From a virus, in the IMG/VR virus record IMGVR_UViG_3300021356_000016, positions 1 through 64,000 of that record: a stretch of DNA of 64,000 bases, one strand, 5' to 3'. A program made the translations under genes and the position numbers. Below, in pieces: positions 1-9,181 of this stretch. A model generated the notes under the pieces. That model saw only the letters and a program-made list of their open reading frames with translations. It did no database searches and was not told where the DNA came from. Every line of letters starts with the position of its first letter. Positions within the stretch are counted from its first letter, which is position 1.

Positions 1-643
1 TTCTTATAAGGAGATCAGAAGTCGATGTAGACCCATATCCGATATAACCTAGTCTTGTAGCACTACCACCAAAAGCAGTTGCATAAAGAAACTCCATGTA
101 TGGATTTGCAGAGTTCGCAGTGCCTGTAGCAGTGGCATCAATCAGTTGTAATAGATCACCACCAGAAGTTGATTGCACAATAAGGTCACCGGCAGTGCTC
201 ACATACGTTCTATATGTTGAACCGTCTGTAACATCAAGAGGACCAACGGGACTGTTCGTACCAATGCCTACTGCATCCGCACTACCGTCGACAAACAGCA
301 TGTTCGCGTTGTTGTTTGACTCGACGCGGAAGTCAACATCCGCCCCGCTTTGGTTGAAGACAGCACCACCATCTGCGTTTAAGTTTGTGCCATCCCAAGT
401 GAAGTTGGCATCACCTTCGATGCCAGAACTGGAACTGAATACCGCTACGCGATTATCTGCGCCAGATGACGCAGTAATACCGCCAGCAGATGGATCTGCG
501 AGTACGAATGTAGCTGATGAGTTGGCACTATACAACTTTTGATCAGCTGTATTGAGCGCCAACTCACCCTCTACTATTTCAGTACCAAATACCGGTGTGT
601 TGCCAGGTATTGAAGATCTCTTTAATTTTATTTGCGATGCCAT
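1..643 (-). CDS. tail-fibre-like virion protein, 3' end outside window
   Basis: The gene runs off the left edge, so only about 214 N-terminal residues are visible. The start is ATG at 643, preceded by an AGGA-type ribosome site. The first residues (MASQIKLKRS) and the following EGELALNTADQKLY segment match the N-terminal segment of the 805-residue fibre-like protein just upstream (EGELAVNLKDRILY). This suggests a shared virion-attachment module. A later GIGTNSPVGPLDV stretch is typical of phage fibre and adhesin shafts. It is the last visible gene of the neck/fibre transcription unit. The receptor-binding C-terminus is not in the window, so its exact role (fibre or decoration) is an inference. 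Confidence 0.75.
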   Translation of the reverse strand, partial: MASQIKLKRSSIPGNTPVFGTEIVEGELALNTADQKLYSANSSATFVLADPSAGGITASSGADNRVAVFSSSSGIEGDANFTWDGTNLNADGGAVFNQSGADVDFRVESNNNANMLFVDGSADAVGIGTNSPVGPLDVTDGSTYRTYVSTAGDLIVQSTSGGDLLQLIDATATGTANSANPYMEFLYATAFGGSATRLGYIGYGSTSTSDLLIR

Positions 644-656
644 AGTATTTCCTTAG

Positions 657-692
657 AAAAGGGAGGCAGAATAAACTCCTGGTATCTGCCTC
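657..692 (-). terminator. hairpin with short T-run between two fibre genes
   Basis: On the minus strand GAGGCAGA (692-685) and TCTGCCTC (670-663) form a perfect 8-bp stem with a 14-base loop, followed by CCTTTTC. It lies after the stop of the 805-residue gene and 14 bases before the ribosome-site/start region of the next gene. It could be a weak terminator or a 5'-UTR stem. Confidence 0.45.
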
Positions 693-700
693 GTCAAGTA

Positions 701-708
701 TATTTATT
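701..708 (-). promoter_or_regulatory. near-match T4-type late promoter box
   Basis: The minus strand reads AATAAATA, one mismatch from the TATAAATA late box seen elsewhere in this window. It lies 58 bases before the start at 643, farther than the 25-28 bases of the other boxes, so support is weak. Confidence 0.3.
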
Positions 709-713
709 GCCTC

Positions 714-3131
714 TTAGAAAGTGCCCCCATCAATAACAGCATCAAGCTGCGCAAGTTCGCCTGAACCAGCAGTATCGAATGTTGCACCAGGCTCTGAGGT
801 CAAATTAGTCCAAAACTTAAACACATTTGTCGAGTTTGGACCAGTTGCATCAGATGCGTCTCTGAAAAGACCAGCATATCTTAAGCCAGCACCTTCATCG
901 TATTGGCCGTAAAAACCAATGTCAACACTATCTGCTACGTTGCCGTTTGCAAATTTCAGCAACGAGTCATCAACAGTAACGGTAGTCGATTCAATAGTAG
1001 TTGTTGTACCATTGACTGTTAAGTTACCACCGATAGTGACTGTAGTGCCATCGTCTGTAATGCTAGAATTAACAAACTGCTCGTTGCTGTTATCCCATTT
1101 TGAAATGGTGTTGTCAGAAAGAGCCGCAGCATTTTTAAGTGCTATCGTAGCATCTGCATCAGTACCAGAACCATTGGTTACTGTGATACCTTCGCCTTGT
1201 GTTACCGTACCAACAAAATCTCCACTAAGTAGATCAGTTGTAACAACTCCGACGCCGACACCAGCTGAAGTAACTACGATTGTAGCGTTTGCTGCCTGAA
1301 CATTAACACCGTCTGATGTTACAAGAACACCGTTCGCACTTTCTACTTGTATCGAATCAGCATCAACGATAATACCATTTGCTGCGCCTACAGCTAATGT
1401 TCTCGATGCTGTTATGTCGCCGCCGCCTGTAAGACCAGCACCACCAAGAATACTAACCGAACTATGGTCAACGTGTTCATTTGCAACAAAGTTTAACAGT
1501 GAATCGTGATCAACTTGGCTAGCATTTACAGCAACACCAGCAGATGTAACTGTAACAGTAGCGTCAGCAGCTTTTACATTAACACCAGCTGTTGTTACAA
1601 GAACACCGTTTGCACCTTGTACCTGCATTGAATCAGCATCAGAAATGATACCGTTTGCGCCGACAGCGTTAAGTGTAATTGTTGCGTTGGTAGTTTGGTT
1701 TAATCCGAAAGAAGAATCACCAGTCAAACCTGTGCCAGCTGCAATTGTGATTGTTGAGTTAGAAGCCTGGTCCGCCCAAGAAAGATTACCTGAACCATCT
1801 GAAACCAGAGCTTGAGTTCCGGTAGAATCAGTGGTAGGTAAAGTTAAGCTAAAGCTAGAACCAATGGTAGCAGGAGCAGTTAACTCAATGTATTCGCCGC
1901 CAGTGTTATCTTCTAAACGAAGGGCACCAGAAGTACCGGATGTAGGACCAACGATCTTTACAACACCGTCGTCACCAGTACCGTCACCAGCACCTGGGGT
2001 TAAAACAATGTTAGCGCCATTCGCATTAGAACCAGATTGGCCAGAACCAGCAGTAACTAAAACGTCACCAGCAAGTACAGCGCCATCGCCACCTGTAATT
2101 TCTACATTACCGGCAGAACCTGATGTGGAGCTACCTGAACTAACTTGAGCAAGACCACCAGTACCTGAAGTTGAGTCGCCGGCACGAAGTTTAACAAAAC
2201 CGCCTTCGCCAGAAGATGCGTCGCCAGCATCTATCTCGACGTGACCACCATCTCCGGTACCTGAGGCATTACCAGCATCAACTTCGAAGTCACCACCATC
2301 GCCGTCGCCTGAGGCATTACCTAGGTCAAAAGTGACATCACCGCCTCTGCTGTCACCATCACCGTTACCTGTTTCAACTTCGAAATCACCACCGTTGTTA
2401 TCACCTTGACCATTAGTGGTTTCAAGTGTAATACCACCACCTGTGCCGTCAGTGGCTGCAGCTCCTGCTGTGATGACTACCGCACCACCATCACCTTCAC
2501 CATCAGCAGCACCACCTGTAAGATTCAGGTCACCGCCAGCGCCGGAGGTAGCACCACCTTCACCGGCAGTAATAGTGACTTCACCACCATCACCATCTGC
2601 ACCGCCTTTACCAGAAGTAATATTAACATCCGCACCGTCCGTTGAAGAACCAGTAGCTGTACCCATGCTAACATTAAATTCATCCGAAGCGATGGTCATA
2701 ATGTCGGCTACAGCACCGTAACCTGATGGTGCATCGCCTACGTCAAAACGAATAGTGTCGTCGTCGGAACCTTCTTCAACTTGTATTTTGGTATCACCAT
2801 CCGCATCTTGCAAGGTGCCTGCTTCAGTCCAAGAAAGATTACCTGAACCGTCTGTTTGCAGAATTTGTCCGCTATCACCATCGTTTTCTGGTAATGTTAA
2901 TGTATATGATCCGTCAACACCGCTTGGTGCAACAATAGTAATCGTATTGCCGCCTGGATCAGATACAACCAATCCATTGTTTGCGGTATTTCTTGCAAGT
3001 TCAAAAACTGCAGTTGAGTTAGCAGTATATAAAATTCGATCTTTTAGGTTTACCGCCAATTCACCTTCTTGTAGACTTGAAGGTACTACCCCAGCGGTAT
3101 CATTTTTTCTAATTTTGATTATAGATGCCAT
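714..3131 (-). CDS. fibre-like virion protein with Gly/Asp-rich repeat shaft
   Basis: This is an 805-residue fibre-like protein. Residues 1-45 hold the EGELAVNLKDRILY segment shared with the next gene. Residues about 76-106 and 423-453 carry a recurring SLTLP...DGSGNLSW module. Residues about 160-395 are a low-complexity Gly/Asp/Thr shaft in which GDGG-type turns alternate with short beta strands (VTITAG, VEIDAG, VKLRAG), consistent with a beta-solenoid or triple-stranded shaft. The C-terminal half repeats ANGVLVT..GVNV(Q/K)AA segments. The start is ATG at 3131, with GGAG upstream. The position after gp15 and a small coiled-coil gene suggests a virion appendage. The receptor and attachment site are unknown. 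Confidence 0.75.
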   Translation of the reverse strand: MASIIKIRKNDTAGVVPSSLQEGELAVNLKDRILYTANSTAVFELARNTANNGLVVSDPGGNTITIVAPSGVDGSYTLTLPENDGDSGQILQTDGSGNLSWTEAGTLQDADGDTKIQVEEGSDDDTIRFDVGDAPSGYGAVADIMTIASDEFNVSMGTATGSSTDGADVNITSGKGGADGDGGEVTITAGEGGATSGAGGDLNLTGGAADGEGDGGAVVITAGAAATDGTGGGITLETTNGQGDNNGGDFEVETGNGDGDSRGGDVTFDLGNASGDGDGGDFEVDAGNASGTGDGGHVEIDAGDASSGEGGFVKLRAGDSTSGTGGLAQVSSGSSTSGSAGNVEITGGDGAVLAGDVLVTAGSGQSGSNANGANIVLTPGAGDGTGDDGVVKIVGPTSGTSGALRLEDNTGGEYIELTAPATIGSSFSLTLPTTDSTGTQALVSDGSGNLSWADQASNSTITIAAGTGLTGDSSFGLNQTTNATITLNAVGANGIISDADSMQVQGANGVLVTTAGVNVKAADATVTVTSAGVAVNASQVDHDSLLNFVANEHVDHSSVSILGGAGLTGGGDITASRTLAVGAANGIIVDADSIQVESANGVLVTSDGVNVQAANATIVVTSAGVGVGVVTTDLLSGDFVGTVTQGEGITVTNGSGTDADATIALKNAAALSDNTISKWDNSNEQFVNSSITDDGTTVTIGGNLTVNGTTTTIESTTVTVDDSLLKFANGNVADSVDIGFYGQYDEGAGLRYAGLFRDASDATGPNSTNVFKFWTNLTSEPGATFDTAGSGELAQLDAVIDGGTF

Positions 3132-3164
3132 CTATCTTCTCCGTTATGTGTTAACTTTCATTGA

Positions 3165-3389
3165 TTATTGTCTACCACCTAAAGATTTTCTTGGCGGCAA
3201 GTTTGATTTTTTTTTTTCTTCCCCTTCCCCCTTCTCTTTTTTTAGTCTTTCGTTTTCCTTTTGCATTTCATTATTTATATCTTTTAACATTTCGTTTTGC
3301 GTTTCAAGATTTAAAACTTTTGAAATGAGTTCAGAAATCATTTTTTGCTGTTTGTCGCGGAATATATCCATTATATCTTCTTTTTCCAT
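3165..3389 (-). CDS. small coiled-coil protein
   Basis: This is a 74-residue protein. Residues 15-55 form a heptad-like coiled coil, with L, I and M at spaced positions among E, K and N. It ends in a Lys/Glu-rich then basic PPRKSLGGRQ tail. The start overlaps the stop of the upstream gene (TAATG), indicating translational coupling. It lies between two virion genes and may be a fibre chaperone or trimeric linker. No family was recognised. Confidence 0.6.
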   Translation of the reverse strand: MEKEDIMDIFRDKQQKMISELISKVLNLETQNEMLKDINNEMQKENERLKKEKGEGEEKKKSNLPPRKSLGGRQ

Positions 3390-4135
3390 TAGAAATTTCC
3401 CCCGTCAAGTATGCCAAAAGTAGGTCTATTATCTGCTCCTATTTGCAAAACTTCTCCTGGATTACCGGTTGTGAAGTTTAGCGTCACATCACTGTTTGCA
3501 AACAACACACCATTGTTTGAGAATGATGTTAAACCAGTACCACCACTGTCTACACCTATCGGTGAAACCAGATTTGCAATCGTAACATTACTTATAAAAC
3601 CAGCTGTTATATTTACATTTGAAGTCTTTTCATCTACATAAGTCTTAACTGAATAAGTAGTAGGCAATGTAGTTGAATTTGCTGTCGAGTTATTTATAAC
3701 ATTAACTATTGATGTAATAAACTCTACATTAGGACCTCCTAAAGGTTGTATTCTAAAGTTTTCAACCGTAATGTATTCAAGATTAGATCCTGTAGATGCT
3801 GTGTTTGCAGATATTGATAATTCTGTCCAGTTACCATTATTATTTGGTAAAGCACCTGTTGCTGCATCTCTAGATTCACCGACAAGCGATTTGTATTGGT
3901 AGTATGTATTGCTTTTAAATACGAACGAACCAGAGGTATAACCGGTTTTCAAGTAAACCATCATACCTTCTTGCAATCTTTGTCCGGTTACATCTGTTAA
4001 ACGATCTCCAACATCACCACTAACATATTGTAGCGAACCTCTGAGTTCTCTATCAAGCGCAATAGGATGATCGCCGTCAGAACTCCATGTTCCCGGCCAA
4101 AGCGTTCTTGTTAAACCGTCGTAATTCGTACTCAT
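3389..4135 (-). CDS. putative virion structural protein
   Basis: This 248-residue protein has no clear family. The N-terminus has Trp/Gly-rich segments (LWPGTWSSDGDHP) and a VYLKTGYTSGSFVFKSNTYYQYK beta-rich region that looks like a small carbohydrate-binding or fibre-tip fold. The C-terminus (SPIGVDSGGTGLTSFSNNG, then GEVLQIGADNRPTFG) resembles the shaft-end repeats of phage fibres. It overlaps the gp15-fusion gene by 4 bases at its start. A neck- or tail-attached fibre is inferred from context. Confidence 0.6.
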   Translation of the reverse strand: MSTNYDGLTRTLWPGTWSSDGDHPIALDRELRGSLQYVSGDVGDRLTDVTGQRLQEGMMVYLKTGYTSGSFVFKSNTYYQYKSLVGESRDAATGALPNNNGNWTELSISANTASTGSNLEYITVENFRIQPLGGPNVEFITSIVNVINNSTANSTTLPTTYSVKTYVDEKTSNVNITAGFISNVTIANLVSPIGVDSGGTGLTSFSNNGVLFANSDVTLNFTTGNPGEVLQIGADNRPTFGILDGGNF

Positions 4136-6297
4136 GTTATGCTGAGATATGTGTCGCCTGGCTGTAATGTAATGCCATACAACGTATATCCTTCTGCAAC
4201 ATAACCTGCAGGTGGTGTGTCTGGTTCTAAATTAACAGAACCATCTGTTTTACTAACGTTTGCTAATAAATTTGAAGTTGAACCAGCTTGAAATGAAGTT
4301 GGCTGTGATGCTGTAGATCTTATACCTAACCAAAATGCTTGTGGAACAGCCGCTGGATTTGTTACAAATCCAACAAACGTATTTTGCTGATTTCCCAATA
4401 CATTAGTTGTACTTTCAAAACCGCTACTATCAATAATGTCAGCACGAGTAGGTGCTGTTGCTGTTGATGTAGTAAAGATCCAAAAACTTGGATATGTAAA
4501 TGATGCCGATAATGAAGTATCAGAAGCAGTATCTGTTGCGGTATAAGCTGTTCCCGTGACAGCAACAGGACGATTTAAATCTGAACTTAAAGCGAGTGTT
4601 CTTCCACCTCCGTTATCTTTGTGTATTGGTGTTGTAAAAGTAAATGTACCTGAGCCAGATGGGTTCGACACACTTCCTCCAGTAGGTGTGACTGTATGAG
4701 TCACATTTCCTAAATCTGCTATACCTGTAACTCCTACACTGTATGTTGTTGAAGTATACGTTTGCAGGAATGTACTTCCTGACAAGTTACTCATTGATAT
4801 AGTAACGTTTGGTGTTGCCCAATTGATAGTCCAGTTAGCAGTTGTTCCATATGTTGATGGTGTTCCGCTTTCTGTTACTTCAAAGGCAACCGTCGCTGCA
4901 GCACTTCCTCCTGTTATCGTTGTGCTATTTGATCGTATGAACGCATCAACATCTGTTGAGAATGTTTGTGTCCAATCAACACCACCAGCAGGTGTTGCAC
5001 TTTTAGATCCAGCTGTAAAGTTTGCTAATGTTGATACTGCACCTGCAGTTTGTGTAACGGAAAGCACATCTGAAATATAAGAATTCGTAAAGTCAGAAGG
5101 ATTGTCTACAGTTACAGAAAAACCAGTTGCTGCAACATCCCAGTTTAATGATGATGTTGGTAAACCAGCTGCACTCAAAGCAGGAGTAAATGAAGCTAAG
5201 TTTAATACAAGCTTATTGTTCTCAAATTCAGCAGTTCTCACTGTATACGTAGTATCGTCTTCAATGAAACCAGTTAATGTTCTTTTATCACCATCTGGTG
5301 TCCATACGAATTCTTCCCCTCCTGTGCCACCGCCGTTGCCGCTGAGCGAAACGTTAGCCCAAGTGAGTACGCCTTCTCCATTTGTTTGTAATACTTGTCC
5401 TGATTCACCATCGGTTGCAGGCAAATACCAAACAATATTTTCAGGCACATCGTCTGGCGCCCTGAATCCCACATAATTTGAGCTGTCCAAATCATATAAA
5501 CGTATTTGTTTTGTGGTAATTAATGTACTACCTACTTCAGTACTACTTGATTGCACCGATGAATCAAAACCAAAACCTTCTAAATCAATTACAGTGCCTT
5601 GATCTGTAATCGTCATTCTTTGACTTATTGGTGGATTATCTTCCCTATCACCCTCGTGCAAATCCATTACTGCACGGGTAATCACACCTTTTGATTGTAT
5701 TGGCCCATACATGTAACCTTTCAGAGTAAACGAAAGGTTAAACACCAATGCTTGTCTTGAAATGAGATCGCCTTCATATATTTCTTCCATGGCAACATCA
5801 GTTAATATAATCGGAGTATCAACCGTCAAATCCATTTCCGGTATGATGTTTACGCTTGTAGTAAATTCTGGTCTAAAATATGGAAGTATTTGCTCGACAA
5901 TTTGTGTGCCGTCGTCAGTGTTGCGAGCAAAAATAGATAACTGAAAATCTATGTTATAAGGTACAGGAACAAATTGTGACTTTCTTCTTTTATCATCGGC
6001 GTCATCGACAGCGATGTTTCGTAGTGTTGATGACAATTTTCGATTTGGTTCATAGCTGAAATTAGTTATGTTAAATCCAATTCTAGGCAGTGTAATTGCA
6101 ACTTCTGAATCCAGATCTGGATCTTGTCTTAACCTTACTAAAAAGGATTCCTTGGGGCCATAAGCAATCGGTACAGCTATGGACTGTACCTTATTATCAG
6201 AAAAATCGTGTCTCTGTACTACAATGTTGTTAAAGAGATTACCAAAAGCAATCACATACTTTCTGATGATTGATTGGGAACCGAATGGTCTTAACAT
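4132..6297 (-). CDS. gp15: gp15-like tail completion/sheath stabiliser fused to adhesin modules
   Basis: Residues 1 to about 255 match T4 gp15, the protein that caps the tail tube and stabilises the sheath at the head-tail joint. They share the N-terminal IRKYVIAFGNLFNNI pattern, the VEQILPYFRPEF block and the FTLKGYMYGPI block. T4 gp15 is 272 residues; this protein is 721. After about residue 265 comes the recurring GQVLQTNGEGVLTW module, then roughly 400 residues of Thr/Ser-rich, Ig-like beta-sandwich sequence. The gene lies directly after gp13 and gp14, as in T4. The extension would place adhesin-like domains at the neck. The gp15 assignment is strong; the function of the extension is inferred. 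Confidence 0.85.
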   Translation of the reverse strand: MLRPFGSQSIIRKYVIAFGNLFNNIVVQRHDFSDNKVQSIAVPIAYGPKESFLVRLRQDPDLDSEVAITLPRIGFNITNFSYEPNRKLSSTLRNIAVDDADDKRRKSQFVPVPYNIDFQLSIFARNTDDGTQIVEQILPYFRPEFTTSVNIIPEMDLTVDTPIILTDVAMEEIYEGDLISRQALVFNLSFTLKGYMYGPIQSKGVITRAVMDLHEGDREDNPPISQRMTITDQGTVIDLEGFGFDSSVQSSSTEVGSTLITTKQIRLYDLDSSNYVGFRAPDDVPENIVWYLPATDGESGQVLQTNGEGVLTWANVSLSGNGGGTGGEEFVWTPDGDKRTLTGFIEDDTTYTVRTAEFENNKLVLNLASFTPALSAAGLPTSSLNWDVAATGFSVTVDNPSDFTNSYISDVLSVTQTAGAVSTLANFTAGSKSATPAGGVDWTQTFSTDVDAFIRSNSTTITGGSAAATVAFEVTESGTPSTYGTTANWTINWATPNVTISMSNLSGSTFLQTYTSTTYSVGVTGIADLGNVTHTVTPTGGSVSNPSGSGTFTFTTPIHKDNGGGRTLALSSDLNRPVAVTGTAYTATDTASDTSLSASFTYPSFWIFTTSTATAPTRADIIDSSGFESTTNVLGNQQNTFVGFVTNPAAVPQAFWLGIRSTASQPTSFQAGSTSNLLANVSKTDGSVNLEPDTPPAGYVAEGYTLYGITLQPGDTYLSIT

Positions 6298-6298
6298 A

Positions 6299-7105
6299 TT
6301 AGTATCTCAACGTTTCTGAAAACGGATTTGATTCGCTGAAATCTATGATTCCGTCAAATGCTTGCGCTTGTATAAAGTCGTTATCACTATTATCCGGCGT
6401 AGGCAAATCATACTGCAGAAGCAGAGAATCACCATTTTGGTCAAGTATCTTATCGCCGTTTTGTTGTAACAACTCATAGAACAATACATCATGCGAATAT
6501 TTATCTTCAATCGCATCAATGTCAGCATCGCCGGTATCGATTCTTTCACTGCTGTACTCAAACAGTTCACAGCGCAAATCGTACATTTGCAGTGCACCCA
6601 TTTGATAGAATATTGGTTCGTGTTCTACGAACTTGATCTCATATAACTTGCTCAACAATGGGAAGTAAATAAGATCTCCTTCTAATGGTCTGCTTGAAGT
6701 GATTGAATAGTTGTCACCATTTTCATCCTGTAATAGAAAGCTCGAACCGTCTTGTTGTAATAAGTTATAACTTTCTTGTGTGATTAGTTTCTCAGTTCTG
6801 ATTTGGTCAAAACGTTTTTGTGCAAGAGAAAATGTAATCTCATCACGTATTTCTAAGTTAAAACGTGATAAGAAATCACCTTCACCTTCAAAGCCTTCAA
6901 CGTTTTTGATATACATCTCAACTGTTGCCGCAACTTCAAACGTGGACAATATGTCTTCACCAAACAACTGGTCTTCATTAACTAATTTTCTGGGCATATA
7001 TCTCATGTCGTATCCATACATTTTGATGGATTCGATTATAAGATCTTCAATTAAGTTTTGTTCACCTGCATAGTTGTAATTGTTAAAGTATGGATTCAGG
7101 GCCAC
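6299..7105 (-). CDS. gp14: neck protein gp14
   Basis: This 268-residue protein aligns with T4 gp14 (256 residues), which helps form the neck ring joining head and tail. Recognisable blocks are LNPYFNNYNY near the start, ESIKMYGYDMRYMPRKLV, the LFGEDI motif, and EGDLIYFPL followed by the EIKFVEHEPIFYQMG block. The start is GTG at 7105, seven bases after an AGGA site that sits in the stop region of gp13. No ATG in this frame fits better. It sits between gp13 and gp15, as in T4. Confidence 0.92.
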   Translation of the reverse strand: MALNPYFNNYNYAGEQNLIEDLIIESIKMYGYDMRYMPRKLVNEDQLFGEDILSTFEVAATVEMYIKNVEGFEGEGDFLSRFNLEIRDEITFSLAQKRFDQIRTEKLITQESYNLLQQDGSSFLLQDENGDNYSITSSRPLEGDLIYFPLLSKLYEIKFVEHEPIFYQMGALQMYDLRCELFEYSSERIDTGDADIDAIEDKYSHDVLFYELLQQNGDKILDQNGDSLLLQYDLPTPDNSDNDFIQAQAFDGIIDFSESNPFSETLRY

Positions 7106-7109
7106 ATTC

Positions 7110-7853
7110 TTATCCTATAATGTCGTTAACCGGCAAAGAATAAGAAATGATCATCTCTTCTTCTAGTCTGTTTATTTCCTCTACTGCGTCATCATGTATC
7201 TTTTGTCCATTAAATTGAACACCACCTGGCAGTTGCATGCCTTCGAACTTGATTAGATTTTGTCCCCATTGTCTTTTGATCTGTGCAGTTGCATATCTCT
7301 GCAACCAGCGATCGTTCCACACATCCGTATAAACATCTGGATCTGTTAATTTATAACAGTCGATTACAATGTAATCACCAGATGAAAGTCTGCTTCCCCA
7401 ATCCATATCAATATGTAGTTTGTTTACATGTCGATTGTAACGTAAGTTCTGTTCACCGACAAACATTTTTTGCATGTTTGCTATGTGCATCTTAACCATA
7501 TAGTAAGGAAGCAACGGAGTTGCTTGGGCATGGTACATATCGTTTAAATGTATTTGATAGTTAAGATTAAATAATGAAGAAGAGGAAGAAGAACTATTCA
7601 AAGGTAACAGGTCAACTACACCAATGATACTCTGATCCATTTGGATATATGAGTTGTTTATGTTTTCTTGTGTTACTTGATGTTTGAGCAAAACTCTTTC
7701 ACTACCATCAAAATGATAGTCATGGTAATACAGCAACGCATCGTCTATGCGATCTTCTATTTGTTCTTTGCTTACGTTTATATCAACAACTGGATAACCT
7801 AGACGACGTAAGCAATAGTCTTTAAATTGTTCTCTTGTAGTTGGAACTGCCAC
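7110..7853 (-). CDS. gp13: neck protein gp13
   Basis: This 247-residue neck protein is related to T4 gp13 (309 residues), which closes the filled head with gp14. Diagnostic segments are TREQFKDYCLRRLGYPV near the N-terminus, the DRIDDALLYYHDYHFDGSE helix, a MDWGSRLSSGDYIVIDCYK block, and an RYATAQIKRQWGQNLIKFEG helix. The start is GTG at 7853, six bases after an AAGGAGT site. A perfect TATAAATA late box lies 26 bases upstream. It is shorter than T4 gp13, mainly in the middle. Confidence 0.92.
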   Translation of the reverse strand: MAVPTTREQFKDYCLRRLGYPVVDINVSKEQIEDRIDDALLYYHDYHFDGSERVLLKHQVTQENINNSYIQMDQSIIGVVDLLPLNSSSSSSSLFNLNYQIHLNDMYHAQATPLLPYYMVKMHIANMQKMFVGEQNLRYNRHVNKLHIDMDWGSRLSSGDYIVIDCYKLTDPDVYTDVWNDRWLQRYATAQIKRQWGQNLIKFEGMQLPGGVQFNGQKIHDDAVEEINRLEEEMIISYSLPVNDIIG

Positions 7854-7878
7854 TGTAGACTCCTTGAATTGCTCAAAC

Positions 7879-7886
7879 TATTTATA
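7879..7886 (-). promoter_or_regulatory. T4-type late promoter box for gp13-gp14-gp15
   Basis: The minus strand reads TATAAATA, identical to the T4 late consensus recognised by the sigma factor gp55 with the coactivator gp33. It lies in the gap between two genes, 26 bases before the gp13 start. Confidence 0.8.
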
Positions 7887-7901
7887 AACATATTTAGATC
7901 A

Positions 7902-8984
7902 TTATGTTGCTATTAGTCCGTGCGTTCTCAGTTTAGCCAACAAATCATTTAACGCAGCTCTTGCTTCGGTATCAACTGTTGCTCCACCCGTCGCATCAGC
8001 AATAGCTGCTTGCTGAGCGCCAACAACTTTAATACTATTAATTTGTATTTCACCAGCAGCATCGTCAATTCTAAAAGTGTTACCAGGCATACGAACAGTA
8101 GCGCCTGCACCACCAATGTTTACGTTAGCAGTTGCGGCACCAGCAAAGTTAACGGTTGTTGCCGTGGTATTGACCAAATCAAATGATGATGAACCTGTAG
8201 TTAAACTTGTGGTTATTTCAGGTGAAGTTCCAAGAACAACAGCACCGGTTCCCGTTTCATCTGTTATCGCCGCAGCAAAATTTGCACTGCTTGGAGTTGC
8301 TAAAAATGTTGCTATTCCAGTTCCTAAACCGGATACACCAGTGCTTATCGGTAAACCATCGCAGTTTGTTAGCGTACCAGATGTTGGTGTGCCTAAAACA
8401 GGAGTAACCAGAGTAGGACTTGTTGCAAAAACAAGAGAACCACTTCCAGTTTCATTTGATATTACACCTGCTAGTTCTGCGGAAGTTGTTGCCGAAAAGA
8501 AATCCAACGAGTCTGAACTGGTTGCTACTGATGAATCAACTGCTACTGTTAGGTTTTGTCCACTGTGTGTAATATCAATTCCGGTACCATCAACATATGC
8601 TAAAGTTTGACTGTCTAGATCTACTGTGCCTGCGCCGGACGCTGTACTAAAATTAAATGTTTGTGCTGTTACTTGAGCATCAACATATGCCTTAATGCTT
8701 TCAGAACTTGCAATAGTTGTTGCATTTGCTGCAGCAAATGTATCATCATCTAAAACTGCAGTTCCACTTACATCACCATTTAAAACTGGATTAGTGAATC
8801 CACTACTTACTGTGATAGTTCCAGTAATGTTTACATTTGCGAGTGCATTAATTTCATTCGTTAAAGTTAGCTTTGTAGAAGAAGCATTATCTGTAATACC
8901 AGAAGAATACAAATTTGCTATTTGATGATCTTCATCTTGTGGTGTTGTTTTTAAGAAAACACCTTGTACTTTAGTGAACGCCAT
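7902..8984 (-). CDS. fibre/adhesin-like virion protein
   Basis: This is a 360-residue Ser/Thr/Ala-rich beta-repeat protein with features typical of phage fibres. The middle holds repeated SPTLVTPVLGTPTSGTL-like segments. The C-terminus ends in an RAALNDLLAKLRTHGLIAT helix, which closes many marine phage fibre and head-fibre proteins and probably trimerises. The start is ATG at 8984 with AAGGA upstream. It sits between a short fibre protein and gp13, where T4 places wac and the short fibre, so a neck or baseplate appendage is plausible. Confidence 0.7.
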   Translation of the reverse strand: MAFTKVQGVFLKTTPQDEDHQIANLYSSGITDNASSTKLTLTNEINALANVNITGTITVSSGFTNPVLNGDVSGTAVLDDDTFAAANATTIASSESIKAYVDAQVTAQTFNFSTASGAGTVDLDSQTLAYVDGTGIDITHSGQNLTVAVDSSVATSSDSLDFFSATTSAELAGVISNETGSGSLVFATSPTLVTPVLGTPTSGTLTNCDGLPISTGVSGLGTGIATFLATPSSANFAAAITDETGTGAVVLGTSPEITTSLTTGSSSFDLVNTTATTVNFAGAATANVNIGGAGATVRMPGNTFRIDDAAGEIQINSIKVVGAQQAAIADATGGATVDTEARAALNDLLAKLRTHGLIAT

Positions 8985-8995
8985 TTATTTGTTCC

Positions 8996-9181
8996 TTAGT
9001 TGCAATTGGCCCAAGCACCATTTGCTCTTACTTGAAGTTTATGATCTGTTGTATTGTAAACAAGCATACCATTAACTGTTGGAGAAATAGCATCCCTTTC
9101 AGTTGTGGTGTAATGGGCAATGTATGTTACGGCCGTATTGCCAGTTGCTTGTGGAATGATTTCGCTTAGTTGAATACTCAT
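8996..9181 (-). CDS. short fibre-shaft protein
   Basis: This 61-residue protein is little more than one shaft module, with VNGMLVYNTTDHKLQVRANG followed by AWANCN, a motif common at the ends of phage fibre proteins. It overlaps the upstream gene by 4 bases at its start, so it is probably translationally coupled. It may be a stand-alone cap or accessory chain of the neighbouring fibres. Confidence 0.6.
   Translation of the reverse strand: MSIQLSEIIPQATGNTAVTYIAHYTTTERDAISPTVNGMLVYNTTDHKLQVRANGAWANCN

Noticed and set aside
721-3423. Long plus-strand open frames opposite the fibre genes (also near 31222-31911 and 16-25 kb)
   Set aside because: They are antisense frames of low-stop, repeat-rich coding sequence, with biased composition and no ribosome sites.
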